Of a stretch of 64,000 nt of DNA, positions 1 to 14,035 are shown piece by piece. The first letter of the stretch is position 1. Each line of letters begins with the position of its first letter. The position numbers and the translations under genes were made by a program. This DNA is from Sialis fuliginosa (lineage: Eukaryota > Arthropoda > Insecta > Megaloptera > Sialidae), in the NCBI GenBank assembly GCA_961205875.1, contig OY540813.1, positions 11,813,001 to 11,877,000 of the forward strand, given 5' to 3'. Under the pieces are notes generated by a model that saw only the letters and a list, made by a program, of their open reading frames with translations, was not told the origin of the DNA and did no database searches.

Positions 1-3000
1 ATATTTAATAAATACATTATAGTCTTTTTGTATGATTTTTCTTTTATCTTATTATTGAAATGATGTTTCTTTATTTTATAATCAAAATATAAAGTATAAA
101 CAGAATAAAAAATACTACAAAATCATATAGGTATACTTAATTAATAATTACAGTGACTTTGTTTATTTTCAAACAATTTGTAGACACATACAAGTAAGAT
201 TACTTCAAATATTTGTATTCACAACTTATTTAATCTTATGTGGTGGATTATTGCATAAGGGGCTTCAGTACTAAGGGAAACTAGAATGGTCATAAATCAA
301 ATTGTTAATCTGCCACTGTTGATTTTTCAATCATAACGTCTCAATGACTGGCCAAGACCTATCCAGTTTACTGATTTTTCATAACTGTATTTTTTTATAA
401 ATAAAAATATCTCCCTTTATCCCCTGCATTATGCGGTAAATTTTTTCCAAGAAATCATTAATTATGAAAAAAGTAAAATCAGAATTTTCATACTGTCTAA
501 TCATGGTTTGATATTGTCACTATATTCACAGCAGATATTAATTAATAATAAATATAAAATACATTGTTTCGGTTCCATCACTAGCCCAATTATGGTTTGT
601 GCTATGGTAATAAATAAAATTGTTAATGTTTTTAAAAAGCTTTAAATGTAATCTTTAGCCAGCCCTTATATGAAAAGTTTTATATTAATTTTTGTATTTT
701 GATTATAAAATAGTTTTTTATTTTCAGAAATAGTTTTGTTGATATTTGAAATGATAAAGATCTCCAGAATTGATGTATTATGAAGTTTTATTTATTGATG
801 TATTAATAATGACTTGTATGCAGATTTAATATTTCCGTAAGTTTTTTTGTATATAAGACAATTAAAAAAAATTGTTTAAAATTGAATAAAAATTTTCATT
901 GATTTGTAAAATTAGATAGTATTGAGGATTTTATTGTTATATTGTTGGTTTAAAAATAAAATAAATAATAAATATTGGAATTTTATTTTTTAAAGCTACA
1001 CTAACAATTTCACTGGATGTATAAGAAATAATATTTTTAGTTTTTATTAATGGCAGCTACTTATTAGAAAACTAGAAGTGATTATTAAATGCCTTATCGC
1101 AGTTTTAAAATAGAAGTCTAATTTATTAATATCATCTGTTTTAAAACTTCAGTGAGACATGTGAAATTAGTAATATAATATGGTAAAAGTCAATAAGGTT
1201 CTATACCTTTAAATACTATTGATAAGAATTTGTTACAATGATGTACTAATGTACAGAGCCATAGTGAAAGTAATCAGCGCCCAAAACAAAATATAAAGTT
1301 GATTTTTGTTGAAAGGTATTAATGTTCTTGGCATTCTAAACATATGCCTCATACTATGGCACTACTTATTCATATACAACATATTTATTTTATCATGCAG
1401 CCAGTACAAAATTTTCAATAAATCAATATTTAAAATCCTTACAGACAAGGTTGAAATTAATATGTATTATTTACAAAAACCTACGTACTATTCGTGTGTT
1501 GCATAAAACAAAAATAAGCATTAATAGTTAATCAACTGTTTTCAATTAACTTTATACAATGTTCCACAACCATGATTAATGTTTAGAATTACTGTTGATC
1601 ATGGTTTGAATTAAATTTTTTTCTTGGTACTCACCATTAGTGTGTGGCCAAATCCCTTACGCAAAGTTGTCAGATTTTCGTATTATACTTTTTCTTAATA
1701 AAAAAAATGTGTGTTGTAGGTTCAAATGTCACCAGCTCTCAATCGATAATTGTAAACTTCATGTATAATTTTGTAATAATACTAACAATTAAAAAAATTA
1801 AGTGGAAAAACAGTTGCTTTATGAAGATCGAACCAGAGGTTCCCATACTTTCTTGGTTCAATGATTCAGTATTTTTTTGACGATGCTCCTAGTACTCGAA
1901 AGTTTTGTTTATTAAGTAGTTAGGTCTAAACACCTTAATAATTATTGTTTAAACTTAGTTTTTTTTTTGCAACAAAAGTGCAACATGGGATAAAACCAAA
2001 AAATATAAAGTTTAAGCAATTTAACAACTGCAATAGTCTACATTCAAAATTAATTATGGCTAAAATGAAGAATATGCCGGTACCGACGTCAAAATTGTCA
2101 AAAAACCGTACATAGTTATTCAGAACAGAGTTGATGTTCTAATAATATACTCGTTAACTGTCCTTGGTTAGGACAATATATTGAGGCGAAAGGGGATTGA
2201 TAAAGTATAAAAATGGGGATTTAATCTCTGCCGCAATTATCTGTTTTTTAAATAATTCATGTTACTATATAGATACAACACAATCTACTCTATTCTAACA
2301 CATTGACACATAATTTTTGATAGTTGTGACGTTGGTACCAGCATATTCTTCAGTTTAACCTTAATTATTATTAATACCACAATAACATAGTAGCTGCTTA
2401 AATATACATATAATTTGAAAGAAAAAATATATTGTTTATTTCACATGAAAATTGTCAATTGTGTTGCTCCTGTGAGTTTGTCGTGATGCACAGTTTGAAA
2501 AGCTCTGGAATAAACAAAATTAATTACAATTAAGTTTTGTTAATAGAAATAGGTATATGTGATACAAAATGAAAATAGTAATTGTAAACTGGTACAATCC
2601 AAATGACTATATTATATTTAGCTGTGATGGTATACTTTCTCTTAAAATAATAAATGTCATAGTATCATTAATATTTTAACAAATGAAACTTTTTATAAAA
2701 TGAAATGTATTGCAACTAATTGTTGAAAATATATTGTTTAGTTTATAAGAAATATCATACCTACATAATGAAGATAAAATAAGGAATATAATAATCTCAA
2801 TTCGCAATTATTAAATAATCAATACTGTATTTTTAACATATTATATGCTATATTCATATATTAAATTTAAAATTAAAATGAAATTTATATTGTTACACAT
2901 AATTTAATGCGCATTAGCATTATTAATAATAACACCTATCCTAGCCTACATACACCACATTTTCATAAGAATTAATACATTCATTATTGAATAAATCTCA

Positions 3001-4740
3001 TTCTCGTTGTCGCATGTAGTAAAAATGTTATTAATAATCATATTTTCTTTGATCAAACTTAAATCGCTTTGAAAATAAGAGTATTTGATTCAATACAAAA
3101 AATAATTATAGAAAAGTAAGTATAAATAACATTAAAACAAAACTGTTGTCATAAAAATATCTTGATGGAAGATCTATGTGAAATATAAATTATTGAGCTC
3201 AGTTATTCTGCATTAATTTTGATTTAACTACAAAACCGTAACTTGAAAATTTTATTTATATAAATAAATATCGGATACAGATTTATTTTATAAATTTTGA
3301 CAAAACGGTTATGTAGTTAAAACAATGAATAAATTGTATATACTTTAGAAATGTTAATGTTGCCACATTTTAAATAATTTTTCCAAATATTTATTAGTGA
3401 AGGGTGGAGAAGAATGAATTTATAAATATATGCATACCTTTTAAGTAAAATGTATTTGACATTGTTGCAGGTAAAGTTTGTGAATTATGTTGGTATTTTT
3501 AAATAATTTTATTTTAATGTAAATGTGAAAAATATAGTTATTGTGTACTATAAAGCAGTTTTATTTTTTATTTAGACAGTCTTATGCCAATTAATTAAAT
3601 AATAAAATTAAGGTTATATAATTTCATTGTTGCTTCCATAGATTTAATATTTATGGCGGCTTTTTTTAATTTTCATTGTTGCATACGAACTTATTCAATG
3701 CATAATTAATTATTAAATTTATATAACTAAATAAGCGTTACTTATACAGAAATAATTACGAAAAAATAATTATTTTAATATTTTTACAAAAAAAATAGAT
3801 ACAAGTTTTACTAATGTAGAGAATAAATTAATAATTCGATATCAGTTCTAAAATAAAGTCTTATGATGTATATTATTGCTGAAATAGTAAAATAACGTTT
3901 TTACATTTCACAACTTTGCTTGCACAGTGTAGTTTGCAGAAATGCACGTATATAAAAGTATATTGACTGTCTTTGACTAATAATTGTTAATACAACAAAA
4001 ATACAATAAATTATATAAATAAAATCATTTGACAGCTGTAACATCATTTATTTATCAATTCCCTCATTAATTAAAATAGTGTTTATTTTTACAGGTATAC
4101 TGACGAATAAGTAAAATGGTCGAGTAAAAAAGCATTATGTTACAGGCTTACATAAATTCGATATAAGTACTTATTATTACATATTAAAAAACAACGATTG
4201 GTATAATTAAATTGTATATCTATATCATAACTTCATAACATAAATGATGAAATATCGATTGGTAGAAATCATAATCGAGTTTGATTTTAATTAACCTTCC
4301 CGAAAATCAGAGGTCGATTTTAAATTTAAAAGTCAAGGATATTGTGCACACCAACAGGAATCAGGATACTTAAAACATAAATCTAATGTCTATTTCTTAC
4401 AAGTATTAAATTGGGCAATAGCTCTGTCTCAACATGTTACCAACATTTGTTTCCACGTGCTTTTGCCGCCACTTGTTGCCTTTATCTAAAGTAGTGAGTT
4501 GTATTTTTTTAATTATTAAAGTAATTTATAATTAAATGCAAATATTTGTGAATGTAAACGAACCTATTTTTCCATTTTATTTATCCATACATAAATAATA
4601 TTAACGAGTTATTATGATTATAAAGGTTATCGAATTATTCGACCTGGCATGATAAAAAAAATATCTTGAAGTATTTAAAGGAATTTATCAATTATTAACA
4701 TCTTTATTTTAATTTTATATTTAATTGAGCGAAAAGAACT
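1..4740. other. Noncoding AT-rich region upstream of SHMT
   Basis: No coding exon is recognisable here. The open frames near 1306-1506 and 1644-1880 are low-complexity and lack splice context or family resemblance. The only structured item seen is a MITE copy at 2058-2360. The rest is AT-rich sequence with A/T runs. Confidence 0.6.
2058..2360. mobile_element. MITE family A, copy 1
   Basis: A 303-bp element without coding capacity. Its left end (ggctaaaatgaagaatatgc) is the reverse complement of its right end (gcatattcttcagtttaacc) apart from a few changes, and the inverted match continues inward through a ccggtaccgacgtca / tgacgttggtaccag block. The internal motif gttattcagaacagagttga recurs in copies 2 and 4 (14614-14889, 36484-37254), and a related stretch recurs in copy 3 (27498-27702). 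It is a non-autonomous DNA transposon of unassigned superfamily. Confidence 0.8.
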
Positions 4741-4748
4741 TTACATTG

Positions 4749-4874
4749 GTGAGTAATGCATAAATATGTTGATTATATTTATAGTGCCAAATGTGTATTT
4801 TAAGAACTTTGACCTATATGACATTTTGTAGTAGATAAATAAGAAAATATCACTTTTTTGTTAACTCAATTTAG
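4749..4874 (+). other. Candidate 5' UTR intron of SHMT
   Basis: A strong donor (g|gtgagtaa, GT at 4749-4750) is followed 126 nt later by an acceptor (caatttag|aatac, AG at 4873-4874) that lies 41 nt before the first SHMT start codon. Both sites fit the consensus and nothing coding lies between. This is inference only; no transcript evidence is available. Confidence 0.35.
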
Positions 4875-4915
4875 AATACATTAAGTTAGCATTTAATTTG
4901 TCACATTTTTTAACA

Positions 4916-7900
4916 ATGGCAACAATTATTATATCTCGAACAACTTGCAATGCATTTAAAAAAAATGGATTCGTCAATTCTTCTCAGATCACAAGAATGG
5001 CATCAACTGCAGCCACCAAGTTGTTGAATTCAACATTACAAGAATCAGATCCAGAACTGTTTAATATAATTAAAAAAGAAAAACATCGACAAAAATGTGG
5101 AATCGAAATGATTGCATCAGAAAATTTTACATCGGTTTCAGTTTTACAGTGCTTAAGTTCTTGTTTGCATAATAAGTATTCAGAAGGACTGCCCAATGCA
5201 AGGTAATTGATTTGAACATTTTGAGGTTAATTGATCACTCCTGCCGTAACCTTTAAATCCTGATTTTTATAAAATACATTTTAAAATAAAATAAAATTTT
5301 AGATACTATGGTGGAAATGAATTTATAGATGAAATTGAATTATTAGCTCAAAAGCGTGCCTTAGAAGCATTTAATTTAGATCCAGAACAATGGGGTGTAA
5401 ACGTACAACCTTATTCCGGATCTCCTGCTAATTTCGCTGTTTACACAGCTGTTGTTGAACCTCATGGTAGAATAATGGGTCTGGATTTACCTGATGGAGG
5501 TCATTTAACTCACGGTTTCATGACAGGAAACAAGAAAATATCTGCCACATCGATTTTCTTTGAGAGTATGCCTTATAAGGTAAAATTTTAATGTTTACAT
5601 TAAAAGTAAAGATAAATAAATATTTACTAAGTATATACATATAATAAACGTGTACAGTGGTGTATCTAGAATATAAAATTAGAGGAAGCTGACCTGTTTT
5701 ATTGTGATATTTAGTTATTCTTGTCTTGTAAAGATACACCAATGTTACTATAATATTATATACATATAGGTTTTTTCATCTGGTATACAAGCATCAGTGT
5801 GCAGCAGTCTATTGTTTCTTATTTTACAAGCAAATGTTAAGAAGTAATTAACTCATAAAATAAAAATTAAATAGGATTATTCATTTGATTTTAGATAAAA
5901 TGTAGGCTTGATAATTAATTATAGAATAATTATTTATTTGAGTAATTTTTAATAAAAAATTCAGATATCATGTATTAATTACCATTTTTATTCTTTTTTT
6001 ATAGGTAGATCCTAAAACAGGTTTAATAGACTACGATGCACTAGAAAATTCAACAAAATTGTTTAAACCACGTTTGATCATTGCTGGTATCAGTTGTTAT
6101 TCCCGTTGTCTTGATTATAAACGTTTTAGAGCAATTGTAGATTCTTGTGGGGCTATACTGTTCTCGGACATGGCTCACGTTTCTGGATTAGTTGCAGCTG
6201 GTAAGAATTTTAGTAATATTAATATAAAATATAAAAATAAAATACTATTTTATTAATAGTTATTTAACAATGTTTTATTCTTTCCTATAATATTTCACAG
6301 TTATGTTCTACATATTATACTAAATTGTTTTTGTAAACATGACAGTGAATAAATATAGGAGTAAATCATTCAAATCTAATTCAGAATCAAATTATATATC
6401 AAAAATAATAAAAATAACATACTATATGCGCATTTATTATTTTATAACAAATTAATTATTTATGTTTTATCAATATATTTATGTCAGTATAATTATTTAT
6501 GAATTGAAATAGTAAATAAATATATTAGATATAATCTAAGAAAAACAATTTTATTGAACTAGTTGTTATTATTATTATTGAATGATCTAAAAAACAACTT
6601 GTTTGTTGTATTAACTTGAGAATAATTCAAAGGAATGTTTTTATTATTGTGTTTATTATTATAATTGTGTGATAATTGCATAAATGAAAAATTGATGTCG
6701 ACATTATTGATAATACTAATATTTAAAATGTAATAACAAAATTTATATACATACATATGATAAAAAATAATAGCTTTATTCACAGAATAATAAGTATTCT
6801 TGCTATAAATAATCTGGTTATAATAAGTATATGGCTTTATTGTTAATATTTTTTAATTAATTGAACAGTACCTTTTGTCATTTTTTAGTTTTTAAGTTTT
6901 TAGACCCCTGTAAAATCATATCATACATTTGAATTCTTAAATTAAATTTTGCTTGTTCATATTGTAGATAGATTATTTTCATATTTAAAGCAAGTGTTAT
7001 CTTAATTGTTATTTATTCAATAACTTATTAATTAATAAATCTGAACAAATATATGTTTGCCAACAAAAATAAACTTTGCTATTTAGACAGTACTAAAACA
7101 AATATTGACAATATAAAGGACAATATTTTGATTCAAATACCAATCGTAGATTGAAATATGTTGAAAAGTTAAATTATAATTTATTTATAGTTTATTATCA
7201 GTACTAGTATTATTGGTCTGAATTCAAAAGCTGCTGTTAGACTATTATCTATTACCGCCATGTCATACAAAATATCTTACGCATTTCTATATTTTGTATT
7301 TATATTAAAATCTATATGCTATTTTATACTAATTGCTATCCTAATTTAATTCCAACCATTATTACTTTAATTTTATTAAATTTATAAAAAACAATATTTT
7401 ACAGGTGTCATTCCAAGTCCTTTTGAATACAGCGATATTGTTTCAACAACAACTCATAAAACATTGAGGGGTCCTCGTGCTGGTATGATATTTTTCCGTA
7501 AAGGCTTAAAATCAGTTGATGCTAAAGGTGAAAAAACTTACTATGATTTTGAATCTAAAATAAATAATGCTGTGTTCCCTGGTCTTCAGGGAGGTCCTCA
7601 TAACAATGCAATAGCTGCTATTGCAACAGCTATGAAACAAACAAAGACAAAAGAGTTTATCGATTATCAAAAACAGGTAATGATACTTTTAACCTACAAA
7701 AATGCATAGTTTAGTTTTAACTGGAACTGAAAAAGTTATTTTTTGCAAGTTGAGCTCTTGATTTAAAAAAAAATTAATTAATTAAATGGAGCTCTTGATT
7801 TAAATTGAACAAATTTGGAGTGTGATGAAATATGGCTGTACATTTTTTTCCACAAGGCCTATGGATGAGGACTTTTGTTTACAGACATACTATTATGGGT

Positions 7901-8609
7901 ACCAAATTTCATCGCAATCCGAATTTGTTCTAAAAACAGGGAAATTTTTCCCTTCATATTTTTTAAAGACAAATTAAAGTGAACTTATTTATTTTCATCA
8001 GGTAGTTGCAAATGCCAAGCAGTTATGCAAGGGATTAATGGATCGAGGCTATAATATAACAACTGGCGGTACTGATGTCCATCTTGTTTTGGTAGATCTG
8101 AGAGGCACCGGTATTACAGGAAGCAAAGCAGAGAAGGCACTTGAATTGATATCGATAGCAGGAAATAAAAACACTGTTCCGGGAGATAAGAGTGCTTTTA
8201 ATCCTTCAGGAATTCGATTAGGTAAATAAAAATAAGTAGATTCTATAAAAAATTATGAGTTAATTGATTTGTTAAAAATCCAAACTGACTAACTTGATTA
8301 TCCCTTATTTATATACCTTAAATGTTTTATAAAACCACAAATTGGAGTATTTTAAAATATTATTTTTCAGGTACACCAGCATTAACGACTCGAGGTATGA
8401 AAGAACAGGATGTAGATAAAGTTGTTGACTTTATTGATCGTGCAATTAAACTTGCCAAAGAAGCAACCGCTGTATCAGGACCTAAACTTGTTGACTTCAA
8501 ACGAGTTCTTGAAGAAGATCCTATAATCATAGACAAATTTAAAAATCTCCGAGAGGAGGTTGAATCTTTTAGTAGTACATTCCTTTTACCAGGATATGAT
8601 GAGTATTAG
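4916..8609 (+). CDS. Shmt: Serine hydroxymethyltransferase (SHMT), 6 coding exons
   Basis: PLP-dependent enzyme interconverting serine plus tetrahydrofolate and glycine plus 5,10-methylene-THF, in one-carbon metabolism. Exons 4916-5202, 5303-5579, 6005-6200, 7405-7676, 8002-8221 and 8371-8609 join in phase to give 496 aa, a normal length for the family. Landmarks are [10 protein letters not shown] near residue 62, [10 protein letters not shown] spanning exons 1-2, SDMAHVSGL in exon 3, and the PLP-binding lysine K272 in [14 protein letters not shown] at the start of exon 4. The N-terminus before residue 28 is rich in Arg/Lys/Ser/Thr and lacks acidic residues, like a mitochondrial presequence. 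A second in-frame ATG (4997, residue 28, [10 protein letters not shown]) lies just before the conserved core and could give a cytosolic form. AATAAA at 8922-8927 is a candidate polyadenylation signal. Family identity is certain; dual targeting is inferred. Confidence 0.97.
6201..7404 (+). other. SHMT intron 3, the largest of the gene
   Basis: A 1.2-kb phase-1 intron with GTAAGA donor and TTTTACAG acceptor. It is almost entirely A/T-rich with no recognisable element. It separates the exon ending in SGLVAA from the exon carrying the PLP lysine. Confidence 0.8.
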
Positions 8610-8929
8610 AAGTAATTAAATACAAATAATAGTTTTATTTCTTTGTTTACACGGTATTACTATAAATTTGCGGTTTTGAACTTTGGGTAAATGTACTTCA
8701 AGAAAGTTCGTGCTATGAAAGATGACCGGTCTAAGCATTGTTATTACATTGCCGAACCAGTTTTCTTTGGTGATATGGACTATAGAGAAGTTTAAGAACA
8801 TATGGCTATGATAAAGTTATTTTATTAATAATAGTTTTAGTGTATTTTACAACACTGTACTGAGTAGTATACAGTATGAGGTGGTGTCAGTCTAAAATTC
8901 TAAACAAGTAGGTGTGTTCAAAATAAAAA

Positions 8930-11139
8930 GCTATTTTTTATAAAGTAATCGATTTTTTAACAGACATGATCTTTATACATGATTTATAATTTTTTACTTG
9001 TGTTATTAGTGTTGTTAGTGTCTCAATCTTTTTTTGAGATGCAGAATATAAAATATGTTTGATGATTTAAAGAACGTTTTAATTTAAATTTATTCTTTCT
9101 GCTGTGTAGAAGAAATAAAGAAAAACATTTTTGGTGTTATAAGCAAACAACAGTAAATAATAAATTATTTACATGTGATATAAAAATATAGTGGTAGTTA
9201 CAGTAGAACATCTACAACTTGAAACCTAAGGAAAGAGCTAAACTGTTTTATTGAGGTTCCAAACTAAGGATGTGTTTGAGATAAAGAGATTTTTGAGATG
9301 TAGAGGGGAAATTCAAATTATAGAGATCACATATTCACTTATAATACTCGTAAATACTTTGAGTTAAAGGATGTAAATATTTCGACTAACAGATTTTCAT
9401 GCCAGAACAGAAGGGAGTAGACAAAATATAAGACTTACAAAGGTTCGAGTTATGAAGGTTCTACTGTACATTAAAAAATACAAAGAACCAAAAATTATTG
9501 AATTTTGTTTTATAGTGTGTAAGTATATACTGTATACCTACCTATTTTAATTGAAATTATATGAGCTCTCTTTATTTTTGTTATAATTATAAATATCTAT
9601 ATTGACCGATTTATTTTTTCTTTGTTTAAATTATGTTTAACTGATTATTATTAGAGAAACTTTCACACGGATAACATTTTTTTTATATTTATTATTACAA
9701 CTGAATCTATGCATTCCATTTCATACACATAATATATTTAGAAAATTATGGTTTTTGAATTATATTTGATGTTTTTTTTATAATAAAACTATTTTCTACA
9801 AATAAATTTGTATTCATTGTTTAATTCCTTTTATTAGGCTTGGAAAAAGAAAACTAAGTTAAACTGATAAAATAAATTTATTACTGCACCGTATATATAT
9901 TTTTTCAAATGATTGTGTGGAAAAATTATTTAACTTAATATGTTATTATACTTTATACATGATTCTATACAAAATTTTATATATTCTGATTTTTCTAAAA
10001 ACAGCACAGCTAAATAAGAACTTTAATTTGGTTTAAGAAGACTTTAAAACATTGCATTTAATTACAATACAAATAATTAAATAGAATGCACCATCAATTT
10101 TTTTTATCGTTTATATATTTTTGTACTGCATTCAGAAAACTCAAGATTATATGGATTGAAGTTTTCTTATTCACCATTTTATATACACTAATTTTTTTTA
10201 TTAATTAAAACTACTAATTACTTAATTCTGATCTAAAAATTTCCTAGAAAACTATTTACAATTTGTCCAAAATACAGATGATAATATGCATTAACCACAG
10301 AATGAGAGTAATACAAATTGTTTACATACTTTTAACAATTTGGAAACAACTGTGTTTACAAAATGATTTTTATCCATCGAGTTCATATTCTGGGCAAATC
10401 ATAAATAACATAGTGCTGTTCGAGGAAACAAAATATTTTAATTTAATGTTATGTTCATTTACCCACAGTGCACTGAATATGATAATTGTTATAAATAAAT
10501 AATTTACGCTGCAAAATAATCATGTAACAATCAAGAAAAATATTTACAAAAATTGATTTATGCTGGCATTATTGCATAATTTTATTTTAAATAAAGTATA
10601 GTACCTATGAAGGAACTTGAATATTTCTTAAATCAAAAAATAAAATAAAATTTCACAAGAACATACATTATTAAAAAAAATTTGTTTATAACAAGTATTT
10701 AATTAACTGGTTTCAAAAATAAGTATAATGAAATAAATTATAAAATGATGGTAAACAGTATACAAGCTATACAAAATGCTATATTAAAAAGCACAAGTTA
10801 CATATTTATTAAATTCAGATTTGACCTCATTCATAAAAATTATTACTCTACTCTTTTTATATATTTTACAATACTTTTCTTTATAAATTACCATTAAAAA
10901 TATTTGAAACTAAGCAAACTTGCACCAATTCACTTGTACTGTAATTCTTTCCTTAATCTTATAAATCAGCTAAAATTTGCTTTAGATTTTCTTAGTCTCA
11001 GTGGGGCGGGGCGAGAATACAAAAATTAAATTTGTGTAGATTACTTTACAGATTACATCTGTTAAAAAATGAATAAAATTTATGAACAAGGCCAAGTGTA
11101 CAGAAAAACATAATGACTAGAACAAGTCCGTATTTTGTT
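8930..11139. other. SHMT-GET4 intergenic region (convergent 3' ends)
   Basis: SHMT (+) and GET4 (-) converge here. Apart from the pogo-like MITE at 9201-9466, only AT-rich noncoding sequence is seen. The open frame at 10263-10502 has low complexity and no family resemblance. Confidence 0.6.
9201..9466. mobile_element. pogo/Tigger-like MITE (Tc1-mariner superfamily)
   Basis: A 266-bp element flanked by TA on both sides (9199-9200 and 9467-9468). The left end cagtagaacatctacaactt matches the reverse complement of the right end, cagtaaccttc-like with the core cagtagaaccttcataactc. The CAGTAGAACC...TCGAACC terminal pattern with a TA duplication is typical of pogo/Tigger-type MITEs. There is no coding capacity. 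Confidence 0.75.
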
Positions 11140-13529
11140 TCAATCTAAATTTGTAGAGTTTATGTCGTAATATGAAGAAGACGTTGATGCGCGTGGCTGA
11201 AACGGTGGCTCGTTCTCTTCATCTGAAACAACCTCAAGGTCGTTCAGTAAGTTCTGTAACAGGTTCCCAAACAAACCGTTGTTTCGTTGTCGTGGAGGAG
11301 ACATACCAAAATACACTTGTCCTATTTTATCTAGGTACTTCAAGTACGTAGTGTCTTTATTGATGGACGGTTGATATTTGTCGCAAAGTACTCTGTATGC
11401 CTTTATATTTTTCCTAAAAAATATTTAATATAAAATCTCATGCTGTCTTAGTTAAAAGCAGAAACTAGTGGTATCAAAAGAAACTAGTTCATTAATATCA
11501 AAGGAGTTCAGCCTACAAATTATATGAGCTCACGAATTTGAAGGTTCTTGCAGAACAGTTGCAATTAGCAGATTAAAAAAATACAAATTCAAGTACACCA
11601 AAGTTAGAAAAAGTACCAAATATAAGTTCTTCAACGTTGGTTCAAACCAAGCTTAAAAATAACTAGATCAGAGCTCGGAAATGTGTCAAACAATATAAGT
11701 TCATGGATGTGGTCTTTAATAAATTGATAGTTTTTCATTTCTATTTAAGGCATATGAATTCATCGATTTGAATGTATTGAATGCAAATTTTGTCTTTTAA
11801 AATAAATTAATTTAAAGAAACAACAACAATAGAAAAGTTGTATTAAATCAGAAGGATAATAAGCAATTTAGTAGTGGTGAATAGATTCATCAGCACTGTG
11901 AGTTTTTTTTAGTTGTACTGATCTGAGCACCCTAAGAAGATCACAAGATATTGAAATATCAAATCACAATAGCAGGATGCAGTATAAAACCCAAAAATAC
12001 AAAGAACTTTTTGAACATTTTGATTAGTATCATGAGATATAAAGAAAGATTGGAAAACTCTGCTCTAGATTAACAGTCAGTATTATTTTTACATCATTAA
12101 AATTTATATACAAACCAATCATAAAAAAAGAGTATGAAGTAAATAAATCAGTACATATTATATAAGTAAACTCATTCAAAACATGCATTAAAATCTTATG
12201 AATAATTTATTAAAATTATTTTTAACAAAAAGGTTGTTGAACTTTATAATCACTGTAAACATAAATTATTCATTAGTTCATATTGACTAACCATGTTCAT
12301 TTTTACAGTGATTTGAACTGTTTAATATTAATAAATAGGCTGTTATACAAGCGACAAAATCGTAAATGACAATCAAAGTTATAACTATTTGTAGATTTAA
12401 AAAAATCAATGTTTATTTGCCACAGTATTATCTCCAAAGAGAATACATAAATAAAAAATTACTAAATAAAATTTGCTCCAGGGCACTAAATATTAAGCAA
12501 AACAATTAAACGGCATAATATTTAATGAAATTTAAACTCTATATACTTACTTTTCTACAGCTTCTAATAAAAACCATAAAAAGTTGAGAAGAGGGTAATT
12601 ATATGGAGGACACTTTGTTTTAAGATTTGGATGTACTTGTGTATACTCTTTAAACACATCTAATGCCGCCCTGCTATTATTTAAACACAGGTACTGTAGA
12701 ACAGCTTGTGCTATGAACAAATCTGTCTCAGATGTGTACCCCCTCGTTCTATGCAGATCAATTAGCATATGGGCACAATTTCGCCCATCTGATGAATGTA
12801 AGAAATGGTGACGCGCCATTGGATAATTCTCTTCCTTCCAATAAATATCAGCAATTTTCTAGAAACGGAATTGTGATTTTGTTAATTTCAGATATGTCTT
12901 CTTACATAGTAACTTCATAGAAACTTCTAAATTATCAACAGTGGTAATAAAATATTTGATCAAAATATAGTTTTAAAATTTATTTATATATTATTGCATA
13001 CTTTATGTAAATCTGGATGTCCTCTTTTATTGTTGTCAGAAGACCATCTTATTGCATTAAGTAAAAGTGTTTCACGTTCAGGAACTGTTGGTCCAATTGC
13101 TGCAAAAAGTTTTGCTATTTTTTCAAACCATTCTTCTGATGTGGGAGTATTAGAAACAACTAGTACATCTATTAGTAAAATTGACAGATCAGCTCCACTT
13201 CCAAACTGAAAATTATTAAATAATAATGAATTTGTTGAGATTTGACAGCATTATTTCATACCTGACCATGTTGAATAAGCGTATTTGCACCATCATACAG
13301 CAACAAAAGTGCATCTGAATATTTCTTTTGCCCTAAGTATCTGAAAATTGGATAAGGTTATAATATCTAGAATATTCTCTAAGCAGTTTATTAAAATTAA
13401 GTGCATTGATTACCTGAAATATAAAGTCCTATACATTTGATGTGCTTCATAATAATTTCCAGAATTGATAGAGGCTTCTAACTTTGTCAAAACTCTTGAA
13501 ATTCCACGTACATTTTTTGAAGATTCCAT
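11140..13529 (-). CDS. Get4: GET4/TRC35 homologue (tail-anchored protein targeting), 5 exons
   Basis: Cytosolic helical-repeat protein that in known systems works with GET5/UBL4A and BAG6 to pass tail-anchored membrane proteins to GET3/TRC40 and to triage mislocalised proteins. On the minus strand the exons are 13529-13414, 13340-13262, 13205-13002, 12858-12551 and 11413-11140; all junctions keep phase and the product is 326 aa, close to the human length of 327. Diagnostic stretches are [16 protein letters not shown] near the N-terminus, [10 protein letters not shown] and [14 protein letters not shown] in exon 4, [13 protein letters not shown] at its end, and a C-terminal [20 protein letters not shown] tail followed by an acidic, Ser-rich end. 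The start is the first ATG (13527-13529) of the exon matching the family N-terminus. The last intron (11414-12550) is 1.1 kb; the others are short. Confidence 0.95.
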
Positions 13530-14035
13530 GTTTTATATTACTTGACAGATAATTTTTCGCATCAGCATTAAAATACATACGATTAATTCATTGGCTAGTT
13601 ATATTTATTTTCTTGTATTTGTCACTGTTACTTTTCATCGCAGAAAAGCACCAGAAAGGCAAAAGGAGAGAGAAAAAGAGAAAACTACAAGGAAAAAAAG
13701 AGAAGGAGAAAGTTTTGACGTTTCTAAGTTTTCATAAGTTTTCAGCGATATGGTGGCGATATGTAACACCGCTGAACACCGCTGGTATTTGAAAGGTGTA
13801 GAGCTGAATGGTGTTTAAATCTCTTAATTATGAAATGAAACAACGTTTCAAAATATAAAATTGTTTTAAGACGTTGTCAATAAATCTGATATTTTCAACT
13901 AATATTTTACGGAATTAATATAACCAATGGTAAGAGTAATATCAAAGAAAAGTAATACATACTAATTTTGGCGGTATTTTTATTTTACAGAAATAAATTA
14001 TAATTAAATAAAGTATAACTTCAAAAATTTTGAAA
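13530..14035. promoter_or_regulatory. Shared head-to-head promoter region of GET4 and RTEL1
   Basis: The start codons of GET4 (-) and RTEL1 (+) are 506 bp apart, so both promoters must lie here or share elements. It contains a striking purine-rich run (about 13641-13711, made of agaaa, gagag and aagg blocks) and a short imperfect repeat gcggtgttcagcggtgttac read on the minus strand at about 13767-13786. A possible 61-nt RTEL1 5' UTR intron (donor GT 13930, acceptor AG 13990, ttttattttacag) sits next to the RTEL1 start. No TATA box could be assigned with confidence. Confidence 0.55.

Noticed and set aside
1306-1880. Two small plus-strand open frames near the left edge
   Set aside because: The composition is AT-rich Ile/Phe/Lys/Asn with no family signal, no splice context and no promoter evidence.
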